This document shows, one piece after another, positions 6,518 through 6,587 of a DNA stretch of 6,587 nt. This stretch comes from Candidatus Aminicenantota bacterium. Its GTDB lineage: Bacteria > Acidobacteriota > Aminicenantia > JAMOAD01. The notes under the pieces are model-generated. The model was given only the letters and a program-made list of their open reading frames with translations, had not been told where the DNA came from and did not search any database. The stretch covers positions 1 to 6,587 of the forward strand of contig JALXDT010000120.1 of NCBI GenBank assembly GCA_027070475.1, read 5' to 3'. Positions within the stretch are counted from its first letter, which is position 1, and every line of letters starts with the position of its first letter. Both the position numbers and the translations under genes were made by a program.

Positions 6518-6557
6518 TGAAAGTTTAACAGATAGAATATTAAGTGTCAATGTTTCA
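6518..6557. repeat. Imperfect inverted repeat spanning the promoter, possible operator
   Basis: On the minus strand, TGAAACATTGAC (6557-6546) and GTTAAACTTTCA (6529-6518) are inverted copies of one pattern, TGAAAnnTTnAC, matching at 9 of 12 positions with 16 bp between them. The left arm covers most of the -35 hexamer and the right arm covers the -10 hexamer, so a protein bound to either arm would block polymerase. It could be the site of a sugar-responsive repressor. The match is imperfect and the region is AT-rich, so this is tentative. Confidence 0.35.
6522..6550 (-). promoter_or_regulatory. Sigma-70/sigma-A promoter of the operon with extended -10 and UP-like tract
   Basis: Read on the minus strand, TTGACA (6550-6545, perfect -35) is followed by a 17-bp spacer and TAAACT (6527-6522, 4 of 6 matches to TATAAT). 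The bases TGT directly before the -10 make a TGn extended -10 element. Transcription would begin near 6515, about 95 nt before the first start codon. Upstream, AAAAATATTTT (6576-6566) matches the core of the UP-element consensus but sits about 4 bp farther out than usual, in AT-rich DNA where a chance match is easy. The promoter faces the six-gene operon and is the only convincing one seen; internal promoters were not found. Confidence 0.8.
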
Positions 6558-6587
6558 TGATAGTTAAAATATTTTTTTATATAGCAG

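Larger units (their letters stand above)
6433..6576. repeat. 13-bp direct repeat flanking promoter and leader (6433-6445 and 6564-6576)
   Basis: The sequence AAAAATATTTTAA on the minus strand occurs exactly at 6576-6564, upstream of the promoter, and at 6445-6433, just before the first Shine-Dalgarno site. Each copy contains the perfect 10-bp palindrome AAAATATTTT. It may be a binding site for an AT-preferring regulator or nucleoid protein, or a chance product of base composition. Confidence 0.4.

Noticed and set aside
6538..6559. KdgR-type (IclR family) operator suggested by ATGAAACATTG at the promoter
   Set aside because: Only one half-site resembles the enterobacterial KdgR box. The required mirrored half (GTTTCAT) is missing at the expected spacing.

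Overview
The window is the promoter-proximal part of one minus-strand operon. Six genes are read from the right end to the left end with almost no gaps, and no plus-strand gene is credible. The DNA is AT-rich (by eye well under 45% G+C). Shine-Dalgarno sites are strong (AGGAGG/GGGAGG) and the promoter is a sigma-70/sigma-A type. The gene set (tungsten aldehyde:ferredoxin oxidoreductase, a four-cluster ferredoxin domain, lower Entner-Doudoroff enzymes) points to a strictly anaerobic fermentative bacterium. Thermotogota, Atribacterota, Dictyoglomota or Clostridia would all fit; the sequence alone does not decide.

Right end (about 6422-6587): a control region with a near-consensus promoter (TTGACA, 17 bp, TAAACT, with a TG extension), an AT-rich UP-like tract upstream and an imperfect inverted repeat that overlaps both promoter hexamers. 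A leader of roughly 95 nt follows.

First block (2557-6421): three genes locked together by two 4-bp ATGA overlaps. (1) A 261-residue paralogue of DhnA/FbaB-type class I aldolases that has lost the Schiff-base lysine, the catalytic tyrosine and aspartate positions and the phosphate-binding motifs. (2) An intact class I aldolase of the same family fused to a C-terminal domain with 16 cysteines in four [4Fe-4S] patterns, which resembles the iron-sulfur subunit of multi-subunit aldehyde oxidoreductases. (3) A full-length aldehyde:ferredoxin oxidoreductase. The arrangement suggests a complex in which an aldehyde freed by aldol cleavage is oxidised at once by the tungsten enzyme, with electrons leaving through the domain carried by the aldolase itself. 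This is the most unusual content of the window.

Second block (1-2533): 2-keto-3-deoxygluconate (KDG) kinase, KDPG aldolase and a class III PLP aminotransferase cut off by the left edge. The kinase and KDPG aldolase turn KDG into pyruvate and glyceraldehyde 3-phosphate, the usual end of uronate, gluconate or galactonate breakdown. No dehydratase, isomerase or transporter is visible, so the sugar that feeds the operon is unknown. The aminotransferase might make or use an aldehyde or keto acid linked to the same pathway, but its substrate cannot be read from the sequence.
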